This document shows, piece after piece, positions 5,620-5,777 of a stretch of 5,777 nucleotides of DNA. The notes under the pieces are model-generated. The model was not told the origin of the DNA. It saw only the letters and a program-made list of their open reading frames with translations, and made no database searches. The translations under genes were made by a program, and so were the position numbers. Every line of letters starts with the position of its first letter. Within the stretch, counting starts at the first letter, position 1. The DNA lies in NCBI GenBank assembly GCA_947305445.1, contig CAMZDU010000089.1:1-5777 (forward strand), written 5' to 3'. The stretch is from an uncultured Selenomonadales bacterium. GTDB lineage: Bacteria > Bacillota > Negativicutes > Selenomonadales > Selenomonadaceae.

Positions 5620-5777
5620 GTGAACTACTCCCGCCTACGCCTAACGGCTAAGAGGCGGGAGCTTCCTGAATCAACGAGGTAGCGCATATGCGTCTTATTT
5701 CCTCTCATACAGGCTTTACTTACCGCAGTCCCTGCGGTAGATGAATTTCGCATTCAAGGAGCCTCACGCCGGCTCTT
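5620..5777 (-). mobile_element. Right end of an IS200/IS605-type element, continuing beyond the window
   Basis: The terminal part shows a perfect 9-base-pair stem (5628-5636 with 5653-5661; CTCCCGCCT/AGGCGGGAG) enclosing a smaller GCC/GGC hairpin, and ends on the minus strand in AGTAGTTCAC near 5620. This imperfect-palindrome end next to a tnpB 3' end is the usual layout of IS605-family right ends, which have subterminal hairpins rather than terminal inverted repeats. The exact outer boundary (5620, give or take a few bases) is inferred, and the left end and any tnpA are outside the window. Confidence 0.75.
5620..5777 (-). ncRNA. Probable omega RNA (reRNA) scaffold at the element's right end
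   Basis: In IS605 elements the RNA that guides TnpB covers the 3' end of tnpB and the right end, and its guide is copied from the flanking DNA. Here the minus strand shows in order a perfect 8-base-pair hairpin (5739-5732 with 5728-5721, loop of 3) overlapping the last tnpB codons and stop, a 10-base palindrome CGCATATGCG (5692-5683), and the 9-base-pair end hairpin (5661-5628). The predicted guide would begin at 5619 and read AATAACTTTATGCGAA leftwards to 5604. The 5' limit of the RNA lies at or beyond the window edge. Confidence 0.55.
5720..5777 (-). CDS. tnpB: C-terminal tail of an IS605 TnpB, rest outside the window
   Basis: Reading in from the right edge on the minus strand, one frame gives RAGVRLLECEIHLPQGLR and then TAA at 5722-5720. 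The RAG-x-RLL start resembles the stretch that follows the zinc finger in IS605 TnpB proteins (typically NAAINI then RAG or REG). TnpB is the RNA-guided nuclease of these elements. The call rests on only 18 residues plus the position of the stop about 100 bases before the element's end hairpin. The catalytic residues and zinc finger are not visible, so activity cannot be judged. Confidence 0.55.
   Translation of the reverse strand, partial: RAGVRLLECEIHLPQGLR

Noticed and set aside
5537..5623. 28-codon frame after the orphan promoter
   Set aside because: It lacks a ribosome site, runs straight through the hairpin and T-run, and its stop codon lies at the IS junction, so it appears fortuitous.

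Overview
The window looks like chromosomal DNA from a Gram-negative-walled Firmicute of the Negativicutes (Selenomonas, Veillonella or Anaerovibrio relatives). The strongest clue is a predicted outer-membrane porin that carries an N-terminal SLH domain followed by a coiled coil and a beta-barrel, the OmpM/Mep45 architecture typical of that class. Strong Shine-Dalgarno sites, near-consensus sigma-A promoters and a MeaB GTPase (methylmalonyl-CoA mutase chaperone, in keeping with propionate-type metabolism) agree with this. The species cannot be told from the window.

Layout from left to right: (1) the 3' two-thirds of a MetY-type O-acetylhomoserine sulfhydrylase on + (1-830), closed by an intrinsic terminator (855-888). 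(2) A promoter (932-960) and a monocistronic + gene (1022-2086) for an unrecognised 354-residue membrane protein with four copies of a 16-residue repeat at its N-terminus. (3) A terminator at 2090-2129 between convergent genes. (4) Two minus-strand genes: meaB (3846-2686) and, 79 bases downstream, a YvyF/TIGR03826-type zinc-ribbon protein (2606-2163) of the kind normally found inside flagellar operons. (5) A 292-base divergent intergenic region with one promoter for meaB and one for the porin, the latter giving a long, structured mRNA leader. (6) The SLH porin (4139-5401) with its terminator (5426-5469). (7) A tail region (5470-5619) with a near-consensus promoter and, about 70 bases on, a hairpin plus T-run: a candidate unannotated small RNA. 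(8) From about 5620 to the right edge, the right end of an IS200/IS605-type element: the last codons of tnpB on minus, a series of hairpins, and the terminal hairpin, together forming a likely omega (reRNA) transcript whose guide would be copied from the flank just left of 5620.

The genes do not form one pathway. Each transcription unit has its own promoter and/or terminator: methionine synthesis, an unknown membrane protein, a cobalamin-enzyme chaperone paired with a stray flagellar gene, and the major cell-envelope tether. The items most worth a second look are the 16-residue-repeat membrane protein, the candidate small RNA at 5516-5587, the omega RNA/IS605 end, and the orphan yvyF. No CRISPR array, tRNA or rRNA was seen.
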